From assembly GCA_012839745.1 (NCBI GenBank), contig DUMS01000002.1:32537-96536 (forward strand): a DNA stretch of 64,000 nucleotides. Direction: 5' to 3'. A program made the position numbers and the translations under genes. Origin of the DNA: Tissierellia bacterium (GTDB taxonomy: Bacteria > Bacillota > Clostridia > Tissierellales > Tepidimicrobiaceae). The first letter of the stretch is position 1. Each line of letters starts with the position of its first letter. Of this stretch, positions 60,689-64,000 are shown in pieces. Below the pieces are notes generated by a model. The model was not told where the DNA came from, searched no databases, and saw only the letters and a list, made by a program, of their open reading frames with translations.

Positions 60689-62374
60689 CTATTCTGCGCC
60701 AGCTTCCTTCTTTAAATTTTCTTCTGCTGTGGATTTTCCTACAGTTCTTACTATTCCAATCATTATAGCTATACCAATTATTATTGTAATAATTGGATTT
60801 ATTGAGGTAAATCCTGAAACTATATAGGCTATTCCCGCTACAATAGCTGCAGTTAATGCATAAGGCAACTGTGTTTTAACATGGTCTAAGTGGTCTGCCC
60901 CTGCAGACATAGATGACATTATAGTAGTATCTGAAATAGGTGAACAGTGGTCTCCAAATATTGCACCTGAAAGAACTGTACCTATTGTAACTGTCATCAA
61001 ATGTGGATCTCCTCCGTTCTGAACAAATGCATAGGCCATTGGCACAGCTAATGGAATGACAATAGCCATAGTTCCCCAGGATGTTCCGGTAGCAAAGGAA
61101 ATAATAGCGGATATAATAAATATTATCACAGGCAATATACCAAATGGGAAGTTTTCTGGTATTTTGTTAACTAAGAATTCTGCAGTACCTACATCCCCTG
61201 TTACACTTCCTAAAGTCCAAGCTAATACTAAAATCATACATGCCATTACCATAGATTTTGCTCCTTCAACCCAAGCATCAAATCCTTCATTAACAGTAAA
61301 AATCCTTTGGAAAGCTCCCATTGCAATAGCAACAATACTGGATATAATGGAAGCCCAAAGCAATACTATACTGGAATCTGCAGCGCCAAAGCACTCTCTC
61401 ATGCCTTCCAATGTAAATGGATTAACTGGTTCTTCTAAGTATGTGTATCCATTGTACCACAGTCCAACAAAGGCTATTATAACCAGAGTAAGTATTGGAA
61501 CTACTGCATTGGACGCTTTTAGCTTAATATCCTTTCTGATTTCCATGCTAGTTATTTCATCACTAATCATTGGTTTAGCGCCATCTGCAACCAGCTTTCC
61601 TGTAAGCCTTGCTCTTTTCTCAGCTTCATACATTGGGCCAAAATCCTTCTGGGATAGTATTATTATAAATACAAATAGAAGTGCAAATATACAATAAAAG
61701 CTATATGGTATAGTCCTTAAAAATACTCCATAGTAATTGGCTTCGATGCCCAATCTTTCATAGACATCTCTAATTACTCCAATTTCATATCCAACCCAGG
61801 TTGAAATCAATGCAAGCCCAGTTATTGGAGCAGCAGTAGAGTCAATTAAGAATGAAAGCTTTTCCTTTGAGATTCTGTTTCTGTCTGTTAGTGGTCTCAT
61901 AGTTGGCCCAACTATTAAGGAATTAGCATAATCATCAAAGAAAACCAATATACCTAATATAGCCGTGTATAGCTGTGCAGTTTTAGAATTTTTTATCCTC
62001 CTTCCTAGCAATTCTGCTATAGCTATAGTTCCTCCCATCTTATTAACTACTCCAACCATTCCACCAATTGCTAATAAGAATATTAATATTGCTGCGTTCC
62101 AGGAATCAGCCAAAGACCCTACTAAATATACATCCAAGGTTCTCAGAAATCCATAAAAAGGATTCCATCCATTTAGCATAACAACTCCTATAAAAGCCCC
62201 TAAAAATAGAGATACTAATACCTGCTTTGTTACAAATGCTAACACAATTGCCAATAATGGTGGTAAAATAGATAACCAGCCAAAATCAACAGTATCATCC
62301 CCTTCTGCAAAAACTGGTACAGTAAAGACTAAAATAATCAATAAAGCTAAAACCGGGGTTTTTAATTTGTGCAT
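60689..62374 (-). CDS. NhaC-family Na+/H+ antiporter
   Basis: FFDDYANSLIVGPTMRPLTDRNRISKEKLSFLIDSTAAPI...GDHCSPISDTTIMSSMSAGADHLDHVKTQLPYAL. Confidence 0.9.
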   Translation of the reverse strand: MHKLKTPVLALLIILVFTVPVFAEGDDTVDFGWLSILPPLLAIVLAFVTKQVLVSLFLGAFIGVVMLNGWNPFYGFLRTLDVYLVGSLADSWNAAILIFLLAIGGMVGVVNKMGGTIAIAELLGRRIKNSKTAQLYTAILGILVFFDDYANSLIVGPTMRPLTDRNRISKEKLSFLIDSTAAPITGLALISTWVGYEIGVIRDVYERLGIEANYYGVFLRTIPYSFYCIFALLFVFIIILSQKDFGPMYEAEKRARLTGKLVADGAKPMISDEITSMEIRKDIKLKASNAVVPILTLVIIAFVGLWYNGYTYLEEPVNPFTLEGMRECFGAADSSIVLLWASIISSIVAIAMGAFQRIFTVNEGFDAWVEGAKSMVMACMILVLAWTLGSVTGDVGTAEFLVNKIPENFPFGILPVIIFIISAIISFATGTSWGTMAIVIPLAVPMAYAFVQNGGDPHLMTVTIGTVLSGAIFGDHCSPISDTTIMSSMSAGADHLDHVKTQLPYALTAAIVAGIAYIVSGFTSINPIITIIIGIAIMIGIVRTVGKSTAEENLKKEAGAE

Positions 62375-62401
62375 AATTATACCTCCTTTTGTTATATTAA
62401 T

Positions 62402-62565
62402 ACCTGCCACTAAGAAAACCAGATCCACCTAATTTTCTCCATAAAAGATGGGTTTTTTCATATATGCTTTTATTAAACTTAAGCTTAGTTTTTAATTTAC
62501 TCTATATAGTTTTGCTATTTGTTAAAGGAAATAACTCCTTAAGTGGATTCAGGTAAGCGGCAGGT
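62402..62565 (-). ncRNA. Structured leader of the nhaC-type gene with long-range pairing
   Basis: ACCTGCCGC/GTGGCAGGT (9 bp) and ATCCACTTAA/TTAGGTGGAT (10 bp), each with one G-U on the minus-strand RNA. Confidence 0.5.
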
Positions 62566-62951
62566 TTTATACGATATGAAATAAAAAATACTGTTTTGGA
62601 TATTACATATTTAGTTGTCATGATATCTAATTAACAATTTTAAATAAATAATTATAAGGAAAACATTTTCCTGTAATATGAAATTTTATAAATGATGGAA
62701 TTTCTCCTGACCCCTATTCAAAAATTCACCCTTTATGTTAACATTCCTTATCTTACTTATAGGAGGGGATAGTTTCTTGAATGGCTTTAGTTAATCATAT
62801 TTATAGATTATTAATATATACCTTTAGGGTATTTGATTGAATAATCTAGATATTATAAATTATACAATACTTTATATTCTTTTTCAATGCCAATTTTGAC
62901 AAATTATTAACAATAGATGCTTCGCTGTTACCTTTAAAAAAAGATGGGCTA

Positions 62952-63827
62952 TCACAAACCCATCTCACTTCTATTAAAATAATCAATAAGATTTCTAGGT
63001 CCTGCAATTATCTCCCTATCCACATATAAGGTACCATCATTTCTAGTATTTGTATACCATCTTACCAGCATTATTTTCCCTTTTATTATTTCTATTCCTG
63101 TAATGGAAAAATAATGTACACAGCTTCCATCATTAAAATATGGAATATCTCCTACTTCAGCAAATGCTGGCATGTGATTGTGACCAGCAATAAGCATATG
63201 TTTCTCCTTTTTTACCCATTCTGTAAGCTTCTTTGCTGCTTTATTTTTCTTCTTATGATTTTTGGCAGTGCTGGTAGGATTGTTTACTCCATAAAGCTCC
63301 AAAGGCCTCCAAATATATCTCACTAAAAACCTGCCTAACCGCCAGAGGTCGCTATTTAATATTTCTACCTGATGACCATGGGTTAACAGTATCTTATTCA
63401 TCTTATTCTTGTATACAAGAATAAGTCCTTCATGAATCTTAATATCGGGAAACAATGGAATTATCCTGTTTGTTCTCTCATCATAAAACTCATATAGATT
63501 ATTCCTTACAAACTCTTCATCTTTCTTTATCATGTCATGATTTCCATATAAAAGGATTAAAAATACATCTCTATAGGCTTCAACAATATCTGTATTATTC
63601 CTGTTTTCCCAAAGCTCATCTCCATCGCCAATTTCTATATAGGTATAGCCCTTATCATAGTAATATCTTAATGCTGCAATATAAAGGTTTTTATTTCTGG
63701 AAAAGTTATCTCCCCAACCTCCGTCCCCTCTGTGACAATCACTCATTATGATAATTTTTGAGAAGTCATCAATAACTATTTCTTGTGAAGAGTTAAACAC
63801 TCTGTTTATTCGCCTTACTGGATTCAT
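62952..63827 (-). CDS. Calcineurin-like metallophosphoesterase
   Basis: IIIMSDCHRGDGGW, IEIGDGDELW, LLYGNHD, LLTHGHQ, AGHNHMP; start revised to MNPVRRINRVF. Confidence 0.88.
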   Translation of the reverse strand: MNPVRRINRVFNSSQEIVIDDFSKIIIMSDCHRGDGGWGDNFSRNKNLYIAALRYYYDKGYTYIEIGDGDELWENRNNTDIVEAYRDVFLILLYGNHDMIKKDEEFVRNNLYEFYDERTNRIIPLFPDIKIHEGLILVYKNKMNKILLTHGHQVEILNSDLWRLGRFLVRYIWRPLELYGVNNPTSTAKNHKKKNKAAKKLTEWVKKEKHMLIAGHNHMPAFAEVGDIPYFNDGSCVHYFSITGIEIIKGKIMLVRWYTNTRNDGTLYVDREIIAGPRNLIDYFNRSEMGL

Positions 63828-63876
63828 ATCTATCTCTCCAGATAAACTTTTACTACATAATATTACTTGAATCCAA

Positions 63877-64000
63877 TTGACACTCCCCATGACTAAAGTC
63901 AGGGGATTCTCTGGTGATTAAACGCCAGTCCATTTCTGGTAGGCAAGTATGACCCAGAGTTAAGGGTGTGTCATCACCCCTCCCTAGGCAGGTCATATAG
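63877..64000 (-). mobile_element. Probable right end of an IS200/IS605 (TnpB) element with omega-RNA-like 3' hairpins; tnpB lies beyond the window
   Basis: Minus strand ...CACCAGAGAATCCCCTGACTTTAGTCATGGGGAGTGTCAA then host sequence TTGGATTCAAG. Confidence 0.65.

Noticed and set aside
62402-62565. nhaC leader as a MITE-type mobile element
   Set aside because: No clear target duplication, and the mismatches between arms are G-U compatible only in the sense RNA; still possible, so kept as a refuting option.
62400-62570. T-box or lysine riboswitch at the nhaC leader
   Set aside because: No AGGGUGGNACCGCG antiterminator and no lysine-riboswitch core motifs.
1-64000. CRISPR array, rRNA or tRNA genes
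   Set aside because: No regularly spaced repeat array and no recognisable rRNA/tRNA sequence noticed by reading; a tRNAscan/CRISPR tool run would be needed to exclude them fully.

Overview
This 64 kb window is low-GC and densely coded. It looks like the chromosome of an endospore-forming anaerobic Firmicute (Clostridia/Tissierellia-like). That is an inference from dipicolinate synthase genes, a GerMN lipoprotein, FDH/AOR enzymes and leader style; there is no rRNA to confirm taxonomy. Main content: (1) hcp and a nearby permease-less three-gene cassette (DUF1858/ScdA_N-like plus binding-protein fold, HypB-like GTPase, ABC ATPase), both preceded by the same GTAACA-N2-TGTTAC palindrome. (2) A NAD-linked formate dehydrogenase operon whose alpha subunit is a selenoprotein, read through TGA at 14146-14148 with a SECIS-like hairpin, plus mobA and fdhD. 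(3) A SSS symporter / AMP-ligase / KASIII-like / SDR / flavodoxin operon with a TetR gene. (4) A dapA / asd-dapG / dpaAB lysine-DPA locus. (5) An aldehyde:ferredoxin oxidoreductase operon with NuoE/NuoF/NuoG-like partners and a structured, terminator-containing leader. (6) A SipW-type signal peptidase / TasA-like / DUF5305 / SLH surface locus with a two-component system whose kinase carries two frameshifts. (7) An IS1182-like element inserted in a terminator hairpin, with the hairpin present on both sides. (8) A nhaC-type antiporter with a long-range-paired leader. (9) The probable right end of an IS200/IS605-TnpB element at the window edge. The best candidates for something undescribed are the hcp-co-regulated DUF1858/GTPase/ABC cassette and the two leader RNAs. 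No searches were run; all family names come from reading the proteins.
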